Translations under genes and position numbers: made by a program | The notes under the pieces: generated by a model | The model's database searches: none | What the model was told of the DNA's origin: nothing | What the model saw: the letters and a program-made list of their open reading frames with translations, nothing else | Shown: in pieces, positions 7,711 to 15,787 of the stretch | Layout: every line of letters starts with the position of its first letter | Numbering within the stretch: position 1 is the stretch's first letter | Assembly: GCA_902774815.1 (NCBI GenBank) | Contig: CACYJV010000036.1 | Span: 1-34,314, forward strand | Direction: 5' to 3' | Source of the DNA: an uncultured Prevotellaceae bacterium | Lineage (GTDB): Bacteria; Bacteroidota; Bacteroidia; Bacteroidales; Bacteroidaceae | DNA: 34,314 nt

Positions 7711-9057
7711 TCAATGGAATATCACTCCTTTCGTCGGCACAATATGCCCTATCTCAGTCAGCTGCCGACGGACAAGTGCCAAGGACACTTCACGGGGATC
7801 ACAGCAACTCTGCGCAGCAAGGGCGGCAACGACACCGGCAGCCTGCCCCATTGCCATGCAGGAAGCCTGGACGCGCAGGGCCGAATTGGCACCGTGATCA
7901 CTTGAAACGGCCCGGCCGGCAACAAGCATATTCCCAACACCCTTTGGAAGCATGGCACCTAACGACACTGTACCGACCTTGCCATGCTCGTGGAATACGA
8001 GGCGAGCGCCACTTGCGCCAGCTTTGTGCTCATCTACCATCCAATACGACCACGCCAGCGCATCGTCAGGAATGTAGCTATCAAGATATTCGCGTTCGGT
8101 GATAGTCTTTTCACCGACGACGCGATAAGTCTCGCGCACTCCTACTTCGCTTGCATATGAGAGCAGCTCGACATTCTCTAGTCCTTTCTGACGACGGATG
8201 AATGCAAGGACACGATCTCGCGCTTCCTTACCTCGTTTGTTCGTCTCCGCCCTTGCCTCGGGTGTGGAATTGTCAGCAAGGGGGACATAACAACCCGAGC
8301 CCCCACCCTTGCGGATGAACCACGACATTCCCACATGCACGTCGGTCGGCAGCAGTTCACCATTCGCAACAGCCTCTTTGAACGCACGATTAACCTCATC
8401 TGCATCGAATTCAATACCTTCAGAAGAAATCCAGAAGAAATACGATCCAGGCTGCCGAATGTCATCAGGTGCTTTCACACGCTCCGCTCCAGCCAATGCG
8501 GCCACCGTTGCATTTCCCGTTGCATCCACAATTTGTCGACCGGCAATGGTTCCGAAGATCCATCCTGTATCGTTTTTTTCGACAGACGTCACCTCTGTGT
8601 TCATCACCAAATCCACACCGGCATTGCGCAACGTTTCCTCTGCAACACGGGAATAAACTTGGGGGTCGACATGTACACAACTCTTCATCCACTGATCTGG
8701 CTCCTGCTTGGAAAAATCAGGCAGGCTGTCATGCGCTTCGGCCACCGCCTTTTTGACTAAATCCCAACAAGGCCCCGCAATAATCTGGCGACGCCAAGCA
8801 TAGAAAAGACCGATATCACAGACCTCAGCCTGCACCGTCGTTCCACCAATCCTACCATCTCGTTCTATGAGCGCAGTCCTTGCACCACTCTTTACCGCCG
8901 CAAGTGCAGCTCCAATGCCTGCAGGACCGCCGCCAACGACGACAACGTCATAAGCAGCCGTTACCTTCTCCACGCAAGAAGTATTATTCCGTGGAGTCTG
9001 GGCAAAGGTCAGCACAACCCATGCAAGCAGGATGATGGTACCGACGATTCTTTTCAT
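7711..9057 (-). CDS. Secreted FAD-dependent oxidoreductase
   Basis: 448 residues from ATG 9057. An upstream in-frame ATG at 9114 would lie within the promoter-like box, and the signal peptide MKRIVGTIILLAWVVLTFAQ begins at 9057. The dinucleotide-binding motif VVVGGGPAGIGAALAA lies just after the signal, followed by ALIERDGRIGGT, the FAD-dependent oxidoreductase family pattern. Near the end, GNMLVAGRAVSSDHGANSALRVQ and GQAAGVVAALAA are the conserved C-terminal FAD contacts. Exported members of this family are common in Bacteroidales and often sit near polysaccharide genes, but the substrate is unknown. It is followed 82 nt later by the serine hydrolase gene. Confidence 0.9.
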   Translation of the reverse strand: MKRIVGTIILLAWVVLTFAQTPRNNTSCVEKVTAAYDVVVVGGGPAGIGAALAAVKSGARTALIERDGRIGGTTVQAEVCDIGLFYAWRRQIIAGPCWDLVKKAVAEAHDSLPDFSKQEPDQWMKSCVHVDPQVYSRVAEETLRNAGVDLVMNTEVTSVEKNDTGWIFGTIAGRQIVDATGNATVAALAGAERVKAPDDIRQPGSYFFWISSEGIEFDADEVNRAFKEAVANGELLPTDVHVGMSWFIRKGGGSGCYVPLADNSTPEARAETNKRGKEARDRVLAFIRRQKGLENVELLSYASEVGVRETYRVVGEKTITEREYLDSYIPDDALAWSYWMVDEHKAGASGARLVFHEHGKVGTVSLGAMLPKGVGNMLVAGRAVSSDHGANSALRVQASCMAMGQAAGVVAALAAQSCCDPREVSLALVRRQLTEIGHIVPTKGVIFH

Positions 9058-9111
9058 GTTTTGTCTGGTGTTGGAACTAAGGAATCTTATTGCAATGCAG
9101 CATTCACCCTG

Positions 9112-9119
9112 CAAAGATA
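9112..9119 (-). promoter_or_regulatory. Possible -7 box of the FAD oxidoreductase gene
   Basis: TATCTTTG on the minus strand lies about 55 nt before the ATG at 9057. No well-spaced -33 TTTG is visible, so this is tentative. Confidence 0.35.
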
Positions 9120-9125
9120 AAACAT

Positions 9126-10406
9126 TTAGACAATCTGTCCTTCAGGGCTTCGCAGATATTTCACCATCAGTTGGGCAGCATTGTCGGGTGCAACATCGTC
9201 ACCGAGACGTTTCCTCACGTCGCGATAGTCGAAGAGCATTGCTGTTCGGGCGTCGTGACCGGGCAGCAAGCGTCGCAACTCGTTGCGAATGTTATCGACA
9301 GAGAAACGGTCGGCCAACAGTTCCCGCACCACTTCGCGATCGGCAATGAGGTTCACAAGCGAGATGAAGCGGCACTTGATGATGTGGTTGAAGGCAAATC
9401 GAATAAGCTTTGGCACGGGTGTCTTATAGCAAACCACCTGCGGCACCTCGAAGAGCGCCGTTTCGAGAGTGGCCGTTCCACTGGTAACGAGCGCAGCCGT
9501 AGCATGCGACAGGAGTTCGTAGGTGCGGTTCTTCACCAATGTCACAGGCTTATCGGCTATGAATGGTGCATAATAGTCATCATCGATGGATGGTGCACCA
9601 GCCACAACCAACTGATATTCAGATGCATAAGGAGCTGCAGCTTCAATCATGGCTGGCAGGTTGTCCTTGATTTCCTGCTTTCGCGAACCAGCAAGAAGGG
9701 CAATGATGGGAGTTTCCCCCACCCCTTCTGGAAGGAGGGGATCTACACGCTCCTCTAAAGATAAATCATTCTTTCCCTCGGATGAACGGAGGGAGACTCT
9801 GTATTCCCTCACTTCATGAGCCGTGGGATTGCCTACGTAGTGAATGGGATAATGATGTTTTTTCTCGTAGAACTCAACTTCGAAGGGAAGGATTGAGAAC
9901 AGCTCGTCAATATCACGTTTGATGCTGCGGATGCGCCACTCCTTCCACGCCCAGATCTTCGGCGAGATGTAATAGTAGACTTGAGGTCCCCCACCCTGCC
10001 CCTTAGCGACTGGAGAGGGTACCTGATGCCCGTTACGAAGTTGTCCGTTGACACCCTTCAACAGCTCTTTCTGCCTACGAACCCTTTCCTTATGCAAGTG
10101 CTTGGCTATCTTTAGGTTAAAGCCAGGGTAGTCAACGAGGATGACAGCATCGGGGTTCCATTGGGCAATATCAGCTTTGCAGAACGACAGATTGCGGAAA
10201 ATCGTGGGCAGATGCATCAGTACAGGGATGAAGCCCATGTAGGCTAACTCCTTGTAATGGCGCACACGCATGCCACCGACCTCCGACATGAGATCGCCTC
10301 CAAAGAAGCGGAACTCTGCCTGTGGGTCTTCTTTCTTCAGCGACCTCATCAAGTGGGATGCGTGCAGGTCGCCAGAGGCTTCGCCAACGATGAGATAGTA
10401 CTTCAT
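9126..10406 (-). CDS. lpxB: Lipid-A-disaccharide synthase, with two repeat-derived insertions
   Basis: 426 residues; LpxB is usually about 380. It joins UDP-diacylglucosamine and lipid X to make the lipid A disaccharide at the inner membrane. Family segments are intact: YYLIVGEASGDLHASHLM at the N-terminus, FFGGDLM, VDYPGFNLKIAKHL, YYISPKIWAWKEWRI, YVGNPTAHEV, ALLAGSRKQEI, and VTSGTATLETAL near the C-terminus. Two extra stretches break the family pattern, at about residues 112-141 (contains VPSPVAKGQGGGP) and 205-231 (contains DPLLPEGVGE). Both coincide with GC-rich palindromes and keep the frame. The gene lies 32 nt downstream of surE and is probably co-transcribed with it. It should be functional if the insertions are surface loops. 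Confidence 0.95.
   Translation of the reverse strand: MKYYLIVGEASGDLHASHLMRSLKKEDPQAEFRFFGGDLMSEVGGMRVRHYKELAYMGFIPVLMHLPTIFRNLSFCKADIAQWNPDAVILVDYPGFNLKIAKHLHKERVRRQKELLKGVNGQLRNGHQVPSPVAKGQGGGPQVYYYISPKIWAWKEWRIRSIKRDIDELFSILPFEVEFYEKKHHYPIHYVGNPTAHEVREYRVSLRSSEGKNDLSLEERVDPLLPEGVGETPIIALLAGSRKQEIKDNLPAMIEAAAPYASEYQLVVAGAPSIDDDYYAPFIADKPVTLVKNRTYELLSHATAALVTSGTATLETALFEVPQVVCYKTPVPKLIRFAFNHIIKCRFISLVNLIADREVVRELLADRFSVDNIRNELRRLLPGHDARTAMLFDYRDVRKRLGDDVAPDNAAQLMVKYLRSPEGQIV
9714..9794. repeat. GC-rich palindromic element inside lpxB (copy 3)
   Basis: It contains CCCCTTCTGGAAGGAGGGG (9722-9740) and a second CCCTC...GAGGG palindrome near 9775-9794. It encodes LpxB residues 205-231, an insertion relative to the family, in frame. 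Confidence 0.65.
9984..10073. repeat. GC-rich element inside lpxB (copy 4)
   Basis: The core at 9986-10023 has CCCCCACCCTGCCCC followed by GGAGAGGGTACC. It encodes LpxB residues of about 112-141, including SPVAKGQGGGP, another in-frame insertion. The SPxxKGxGG peptide resembles the PSPKGEGG peptide that the copy at 18075 would encode. Confidence 0.6.
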
Positions 10407-10438
10407 AAGCTATGAGTTCTGAGTTGAAAGTGTAGTGT

Positions 10439-11281
10439 TTAGAGGGACAATAAGTCCTTCAAACCATCGAAATAGCTATAGGCAGTAACGTCCATGTGAG
10501 TAGGTGTGATGGCAACAAAGCCGTGGTTGAGTGCCCACTGGTCGGAGTCTTCAGCATCAGGCTCGTCGTTCTCGTAGTGCCCCACCATCCAATAGTAGTC
10601 GTAGCCACGCGGATGGTGTCGGCGCACCACTTCGTTGACCCAGCGTCCATAGGTCATGCGGCAGATGCGAACGCCCTCGAAAGTCTCGCGGGCAGGGAAG
10701 TTCACGTTCAGGCAAATCCCCTTTGGCAACCCTTCGGCAAGCACACGCTTAACGATTTGCTGCACATAGGGGCGCAAAGGCTCCAGGTTTGCATCATGAT
10801 TGTAATAGCATGTGGAGAAGGCGATGGACGGAATGTACTTCATACAACCCTCCATGGCTACTCCCATGGTACCCGAATAATGATTGTTAACAGTAGAGTT
10901 ATCACCATGATTGATACCACCGAGAATCAGGTCAGGCATGCGATGGCGATGCGCCTCTGGATAAGTGCAGTGCGAAGGGTCATCGTGCTCAAGGCAGAAC
11001 TGGTCGATGGCTAGTTTTACGCTATCAACCGGCGTGCCGCTACACGACCAAACCTCGATGCCTTCACCCATTGACGGGCGACGACGCAGCGTCAATGGGT
11101 CCACAGCGGTAAAAGCGCAGGAATAGCCTGACCGTGGACCGTCGGGTGCACTGACGAGAACATCGCCGAAAGGGCACACCATTTCGGCCAACGCCTTAAT
11201 GCCATTAGCATCGAAACCGTCGTCGTTGGAGATGAGTATCAGCGGTCGCTGAACAGAGTCTTTGTCTGGAGTTGAAATCAT
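10439..11281 (-). CDS. surE: 5'/3'-nucleotidase SurE
   Basis: 280 residues from ATG 11281. An upstream ATG at 11305 falls inside the predicted promoter and is rejected. SurE is a metal-dependent nucleoside 5'-monophosphate phosphatase linked to stationary-phase survival. Its metal-site motif SNDDGFDANG is at the N-terminus, followed by VSAPDGPRSGYSCAFT, CSGTPVDSVKLA, and GGINHGDNSTVNNHYSGTMGVAMEG, all family hallmarks. A short inverted repeat (CCATTGACG...CGTCAATGG, about 11068-11099) lies in the coding region near LTLRRRPSMGEG, which may be a small insertion. It is the first gene of a unit with lpxB, divergent from parA. Confidence 0.95.
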   Translation of the reverse strand: MISTPDKDSVQRPLILISNDDGFDANGIKALAEMVCPFGDVLVSAPDGPRSGYSCAFTAVDPLTLRRRPSMGEGIEVWSCSGTPVDSVKLAIDQFCLEHDDPSHCTYPEAHRHRMPDLILGGINHGDNSTVNNHYSGTMGVAMEGCMKYIPSIAFSTCYYNHDANLEPLRPYVQQIVKRVLAEGLPKGICLNVNFPARETFEGVRICRMTYGRWVNEVVRRHHPRGYDYYWMVGHYENDEPDAEDSDQWALNHGFVAITPTHMDVTAYSYFDGLKDLLSL

Positions 11282-11302
11282 ATAAAAGTATAATTTTGAC
11301 TG

Positions 11303-11332
11303 CAAAAGTACGAAAAAAGGTTTAAATTACAA
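11303..11332 (-). promoter_or_regulatory. Promoter of surE-lpxB
   Basis: On the minus strand TTG (11332-11330) and TACTTTTG (11310-11303) are separated by 19 nt. The predicted transcript starts about 15 nt before ATG 11281. Confidence 0.6.
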
Positions 11333-11351
11333 GATTCTCGCATAAAATTCG

Positions 11352-11359
11352 TAACTTTG
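11352..11359 (+). promoter_or_regulatory. -7 box of the parA promoter
   Basis: TAACTTTG lies 66 nt before the parA start. It is a perfect match to the Bacteroidetes -7 consensus, though the -33 box is weak. An alternative ATG at 11357 lies inside this box and so cannot be the start. Confidence 0.6.
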
Positions 11360-11425
11360 CACCTTAAAATGGCCCGAAAAAGGTCGAAACAGGTATATAG
11401 TAAAGGTATAAAGAAGGAAGAAGAT

Positions 11426-12187
11426 ATGGCAAAAATCATAGCATTAGCAAATCAAAAGGGCGGTGTCGGCAAGACCACCACAACCATGAACCTTGCTGCA
11501 TCGCTGGCTACGTTGGAGAAATCGGTACTCGTCATTGATGCCGACCCACAGGCCAACGCATCTAGTGGACTGGGAGTGAACATTCAGGAGGTTGATTGCT
11601 CGCTCTACGAGTGTATCATCGACCATGCTGACGTGCGCGACGCCATCTATACCACCGATATCGATGGTCTCGACATCATCCCAAGCCACATTGATCTTGT
11701 GGGTGCTGAGATTGAGATGCTGAACCTCGAGAATCGTGAGCGCGTACTGAAGAACATTCTCGACCCCCTGCGCAAGGAATATGACTACATTCTCATTGAC
11801 TGCGCACCCTCACTCGGTCTCATCACCGTGAATGCGCTGACGGCAGCCGACTCGGTCATCATCCCTGTTCAGTGCGAGTACTTTGCCTTGGAGGGCATCT
11901 CGAAACTGCTCAACACCATCCGCATCATCAAGTCGAAGCTGAATCCGAAACTCGAAATTGAAGGTTTCCTGCTGACAATGTACGACTCACGCCTGCGTCT
12001 GGCCAACCAAATCTACGACGAAGTGAAGCGCCACTTCCAAGAACTGGTGTTCAAGACCGTCATCCAGCGCAATGTGAAACTCTCTGAGAGTCCCAGCCAC
12101 GGCTTACCCGTCATCCTCTACGATGCCGACTCAACAGGTGCGAAGAACCATCTGGCCCTGGCAAAGGAGATTATCAGCAGGGAGTGA
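11426..12187 (+). CDS. parA: Chromosome-partitioning ATPase ParA/Soj
   Basis: 253 residues from ATG 11426, where the family begins (MAKIIALANQKGGVGKTT). An upstream ATG at 11357 would add a basic tail but lies within the promoter. ParA is a Walker-type ATPase that moves ParB-parS complexes on the nucleoid. The deviant Walker A KGGVGKTT is at 11-18, followed by VIDADPQANAS and the DCAPSLGLITVNALTAAD segment. ILYDADSTGAKNH is near the C-terminus. parB follows 217 nt downstream; the long spacer is packed with repeats. The order parA-parB-DUF5683-mltD-relA is typical of Bacteroidales. Confidence 0.96.
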   Translation: MAKIIALANQKGGVGKTTTTMNLAASLATLEKSVLVIDADPQANASSGLGVNIQEVDCSLYECIIDHADVRDAIYTTDIDGLDIIPSHIDLVGAEIEMLNLENRERVLKNILDPLRKEYDYILIDCAPSLGLITVNALTAADSVIIPVQCEYFALEGISKLLNTIRIIKSKLNPKLEIEGFLLTMYDSRLRLANQIYDEVKRHFQELVFKTVIQRNVKLSESPSHGLPVILYDADSTGAKNHLALAKEIISRE

Positions 12188-12404
12188 AGAGAGAGAGTTG
12201 AAAGTTAACAGTTGAGAGTTGATAGTTGAGAGTTGATGATTACTTTTGGTAGTTCGAAACAGGCAACTTGGAACTAATGAGCTTGAAACTTGGAACTAGC
12301 TAAGTATCAATAAATCAGCACAACCCGTATCATCTGCGGGCAGAATGTTCATCTGTGACATCTGTGGTTGCAAAATCGTAAATCCGAAAATCGTAAATAA
12401 CTGA
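12188..12404 (+). repeat. Composite repeat spacer between parA and parB
   Basis: Three blocks can be seen. At 12192-12238 degenerate copies of GTTGAGA/GTTGAAA (about 7 nt). At 12254-12299 copies of GAAACTTGGAACTA type. At 12302-12402 a mixed element containing CATCTGTGACATCTGTGG, then TTGCAAAATCGTAAATC and further CGTAAAT units, ending 5 nt before the parB ATG. The third block recurs in the alaS leader. I see no gene in this spacer. Confidence 0.75.
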
Positions 12405-13322
12405 ATGGCAGTAAAGAAAAAATACGCAAACACTAAAAGTGCACTGGGACGTGGTCTCGATGAAATCGAAGGAGGCCGCGGTCTTGATGCACTCATTGAC
12501 ACAACAGGCGTGAAGACGCAAGGCTCGTCGACCATCAACGAGGTGGCTATCAACGAGATAGAAGCCAACCCCAACCAGCCGCGCCGCGAGTTTGACCCCG
12601 TTGCGCTGCAGGAACTGGCCGACAGCATCACGCAAATAGGCATCATCCAGCCCATCACCCTGCGACAAATGCCGGGAGGCAAATATCAAATTGTGGCAGG
12701 TGAGCGCCGTTGGCGTGCCTCACAACTGGCTGGACTTACCACCATACCAGCCTATATTCGCACCATTGCCGACGAAAACGTCATGGAAATGGCCCTCGTC
12801 GAGAACATCCAACGCGAAGATCTGAACGACATCGAGATAGCCTTGGCCTACCAACACCTGCTCGAAGGCGATGGAATGACTCAGGAAAAGGTTGCCAAGC
12901 GAGTGGGAAAAAGTCGCACCGCCGTTGCCAACTACCTGCGTCTGCTGAAGCTTCCCGCACAGGTTCAGATGGCGTTGCAGAACAACGAAGTGGATCAGGG
13001 CCATGCCCGTGCATTACTATCCATCGACAGCCCGTCGGCTCAGATCAAACTCTTCAAAGAAATCCTCAAGAACGGTTACTCCGTGCGCAAGGTAGAAGAG
13101 TTGGTGAAGCGCTACAAAGAAGGCTTCGACGTCAAGAAACCTGCCACAAAAGCACAGACTCCTGCTGAGTTCAACATGCTGAAGAAGCGACTGTCGACGT
13201 TCTTCGACACGAAGGTACAGCTGAGTTGCTCGGCCAAAGGTAAAGGTAAAATCAGCATTCCCTTCGCCAACGAAGAAGAATTGGAGCGCATCATCAACAT
13301 CTTCGATAAGTTGAAGGAGTAG
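12405..13322 (+). CDS. parB: Chromosome-partitioning protein ParB
   Basis: 305 residues. ParB binds parS sites, spreads and slides as a CTP-dependent clamp, and loads SMC. The N-terminal domain has NQPRREFDP, GIIQPITLR and the CTP-binding/arginine patch GERRWRASQLAGLTTIPA, then ENIQREDLNDIEIA. A helix-turn-helix follows (EKVAKRVGKSRTAVANYLRLLKL). The C-terminal dimerisation part ends in EELERIINIFDKLKE. A basic start (AVKKKYANTKSALGRGLDEI) is normal for the family. No clear parS was found in the window. DUF5683 follows after 15 nt. Confidence 0.96.
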   Translation: MAVKKKYANTKSALGRGLDEIEGGRGLDALIDTTGVKTQGSSTINEVAINEIEANPNQPRREFDPVALQELADSITQIGIIQPITLRQMPGGKYQIVAGERRWRASQLAGLTTIPAYIRTIADENVMEMALVENIQREDLNDIEIALAYQHLLEGDGMTQEKVAKRVGKSRTAVANYLRLLKLPAQVQMALQNNEVDQGHARALLSIDSPSAQIKLFKEILKNGYSVRKVEELVKRYKEGFDVKKPATKAQTPAEFNMLKKRLSTFFDTKVQLSCSAKGKGKISIPFANEEELERIINIFDKLKE

Positions 13323-13337
13323 TAACACGGGGCGAAC

Positions 13338-14108
13338 ATGGTAAGCAGTGGGCAGACAGTCAGTAAGATCATCGCGACACTGGCAGCATGGTTGTTGCCG
13401 GGCATGATGGCATATGCCCAGGAGGTCTATACTGACAGTACGTTCTACATCGACGATCCCACTGAAGAGGTTGTCATGGAAGCAGATGACGTGATATCGT
13501 TTGCCGAAGACAGCGTGTTGAAGGCTGAGGAGATAGTCGGCGACACCATTTCCATGCCTTTGGCAAAGCAAAAGCGAAGCAAGCAGAAACGCGACTGGGC
13601 CACTTGGCGCCCAGATCCCAAGCGCGCCATGTGGCTGGCATTGGTCATTCCTGGTGCAGGTCAGATCTACAACCGCAAGTACTGGAAACTGCCAATCGTC
13701 TATGGAGGCTTCGTGGGATGTGCCTACGCCATGCGGTGGAACAACCAGATGTATCACGACTACTCGCAAGCCTATCTGGACATCATGGACGACGACCCCA
13801 AAACGGAGAGCTACAACCAGTTCATGCATCTGGGAGCACAGGTCAATGCGACCAACCTCAAGCGCTATCAGGAACTGTTCAGGAAGCGAAAGGACCGCTA
13901 TCGCCGCTGGCGCGACCTGAGTTTCTTCGTCATGGTGGGCGTCTATGCACTCTCGGTGGTTGATGCCTATGTCGATGCCTCACTCTCCGAGTTCGACATC
14001 AGCGACGACCTGAGCCTGCGCATCGCACCTACGGTGATTGGAAGCCAGACCGATCGCAACCCGCTGCACAATTCCGGCATCGGCATGCAGTGCAGCTTGA
14101 GTTTCTGA
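13338..14108 (+). CDS. DUF5683 membrane protein
   Basis: 256 residues. An N-terminal hydrophobic segment ends in MMAYAQ and looks like a signal peptide. The DUF5683 core follows: PDPKRAMWLALVIPGAGQIYNRKYWKLPIVYGGFVGCAYAM (about residues 90-132), with hydrophobic helices and a conserved GAGQIYNRKYWK motif, then a second hydrophobic helix near FFVMVGVYALSVVDAYVDA. The family has no established biochemical function, but it is regularly placed between parB and the mltD-type transglycosylase in Bacteroidales. It lies 15 nt after parB, in the same transcription unit. Confidence 0.9.
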   Translation: MVSSGQTVSKIIATLAAWLLPGMMAYAQEVYTDSTFYIDDPTEEVVMEADDVISFAEDSVLKAEEIVGDTISMPLAKQKRSKQKRDWATWRPDPKRAMWLALVIPGAGQIYNRKYWKLPIVYGGFVGCAYAMRWNNQMYHDYSQAYLDIMDDDPKTESYNQFMHLGAQVNATNLKRYQELFRKRKDRYRRWRDLSFFVMVGVYALSVVDAYVDASLSEFDISDDLSLRIAPTVIGSQTDRNPLHNSGIGMQCSLSF

Positions 14109-14165
14109 GGGATTAAGAAATAAGGATTAAAGATTAAGGAATAAGGAATAAAGAATAAAAAAACA
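14107..14165 (+). repeat. Degenerate 7-8-nt tandem repeat in mltD leader
   Basis: Imperfect copies of GGATTAA/GGAATAA/AGAATAA fill the spacer and end just before the mltD start at 14174. It is purine-rich in the sense direction. Confidence 0.6.
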
Positions 14166-14173
14166 ACTACGAT

Positions 14174-15697
14174 ATGAAGAAAACGTATTGGATAATAGCC
14201 CTGCTGATGTTCATGCTACCCTGTAGTATGTCGGCGCAGGTAGTGATTGACAACGAAGACGAAGACGAAACGGAACTCATCGATGACGAGGAGGGAGATG
14301 AGGACGACGAGGACCTTATTGATGAGGATGAGGAAGACGATGAGGACGACGTCATCAGCGACGAGGACATCCTGGTGGTAAACGACGACGAGGATGGCGA
14401 TGGCAACATCGACGATGTCGAGATTGACGTGCCCGAAGCACTGAGCGTCGAGGTTGATAGCCTGCTTAACCTCTACCACACGAAGCAGTTCCTCACCCAG
14501 GACGAATCGTGCGACATGCCCGATGTGAATCCCGTCTATGATACAGAAGTGTACATTGAGCGACTGAAACAACTGCCTACGGCTATCGAAATGCCACATA
14601 ACGAGGTGGTACAGAAGTTCATTGACCGCTACAGCGGACGCCTTCGCCGCACCGTAGGCATCATGCTCGGACTGCAGAACTTCTACATGCCCATCTTCGA
14701 ACAGGCACTCGAAACCTACGGTCTGCCGCTCGAACTGAAGTATCTGCCCGTCATTGAGAGCGCACTGAAACCTACTGCCGTGTCGCGTGTCGGTGCTACA
14801 GGACTCTGGCAGTTCATGCTGGCCACAGGCAAACAGTACGGACTGGAGGTGAACTCGCTGACCGACGAGCGTCGCGACCCCATCAAGGCATCTTATGCAG
14901 CCGCACGCTACCTGCGCGACCTCTACAAGATTTTCCATGACTGGCACTTGGTGATTGCAGCCTATAACTGCGGTCCGGAGAACATCAACAAGGCCGTCCA
15001 CCGTGCTGGCGGCACGAAGGACTATTGGCAGATCTACCCCTATCTGCCTGCCGAAACACGTGGTTATGTGCCTGCCTTCATTGCCGCCAACTACATCATG
15101 AACTATTACTGCGATCACAACATCTGCCCGATGCTGACCGATCTGCCCGCCAAGACCGATACCGTGGTGGTCAACCGCGACGTCCACTTCGAGCAGATTG
15201 CCCATGTCATCGGAATTGACGTGAAGCAGCTTGAGGAACTCAACCCGCAGTATCGCCGCCAGATTGTCAACGGCAACTACAAGCCTTATGCCATCCGCCT
15301 GCCCATGAACTATGTCATGCCGTTCATCGACAATCAGGACTCTATCTACAGCTATCGTGCCGACGAACTGCTCACCAAGCGTCTGACCGTGGCCGTCAAC
15401 GAGGCACAACCCACCTACACCGCTCCCAGAAAGACCTACTCGCGTAGCAAGAGCAAGCGCTATTCAAAGAGCAAGCGTGGCCGCAACGTGCGCAGCAAGG
15501 GACGCTCCTCCAGCCGAAGCAAAGGCCGCAACGTGCGTAGCAGCCGCTCACGCGGTAGCAGCAGCGTCACCGTGAGGAAGGGCGAGACGCTCTCGTCGAT
15601 AGCCAAGCGCAACCACACCACCGTCGCTGCCCTAAAAAAGAAGAACGGCCTGCGCGGCAACACCATCCGCGCCGGCAAGAAGCTGAGAGTGAAGTGA
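14174..15697 (+). CDS. mltD: MltD-like lytic transglycosylase with LysM domain
   Basis: 507 residues. It cleaves peptidoglycan glycan strands in the periplasm. A signal peptide (MKKTYWIIALLMFMLPCSMSAQ) is followed by a strongly acidic stretch (about 23-90, almost all Asp/Glu). The SLT domain begins at about residue 145, with the catalytic Glu195 in LPVIESALKPTAVS and then GATGLWQFM and AAYNCGPENINKAVHRAGG. The C-terminus has a Ser/Arg/Lys-rich linker (about 417-455) and one LysM domain (VTVRKGETLSSIAKRNHTTVAALKKKNGL) that binds peptidoglycan. The opposite charges of the two low-complexity regions are unusual. It sits between DUF5683 and relA/spoT. Confidence 0.93.
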   Translation: MKKTYWIIALLMFMLPCSMSAQVVIDNEDEDETELIDDEEGDEDDEDLIDEDEEDDEDDVISDEDILVVNDDEDGDGNIDDVEIDVPEALSVEVDSLLNLYHTKQFLTQDESCDMPDVNPVYDTEVYIERLKQLPTAIEMPHNEVVQKFIDRYSGRLRRTVGIMLGLQNFYMPIFEQALETYGLPLELKYLPVIESALKPTAVSRVGATGLWQFMLATGKQYGLEVNSLTDERRDPIKASYAAARYLRDLYKIFHDWHLVIAAYNCGPENINKAVHRAGGTKDYWQIYPYLPAETRGYVPAFIAANYIMNYYCDHNICPMLTDLPAKTDTVVVNRDVHFEQIAHVIGIDVKQLEELNPQYRRQIVNGNYKPYAIRLPMNYVMPFIDNQDSIYSYRADELLTKRLTVAVNEAQPTYTAPRKTYSRSKSKRYSKSKRGRNVRSKGRSSSRSKGRNVRSSRSRGSSSVTVRKGETLSSIAKRNHTTVAALKKKNGLRGNTIRAGKKLRVK

Positions 15698-15716
15698 TGT
15701 GATTTTCACTTCACTC
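15687..15716 (+). other. Hairpin spanning the mltD stop codon
   Basis: GAGTGAAGTGA (15687-15697) pairs perfectly with TCACTTCACTC (15706-15716) around an 8-nt loop. Only a short CCAGTTTTCC follows, so termination would be weak. It could act as a partial terminator or RNA-stability element before relA/spoT. Confidence 0.5.
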
Positions 15717-15787
15717 CCAGTTTTCCATCGCCATTTCTTCCTCCTCAACAACCCATCAACTCCCCAACCTATACTCCAAGAATAACT

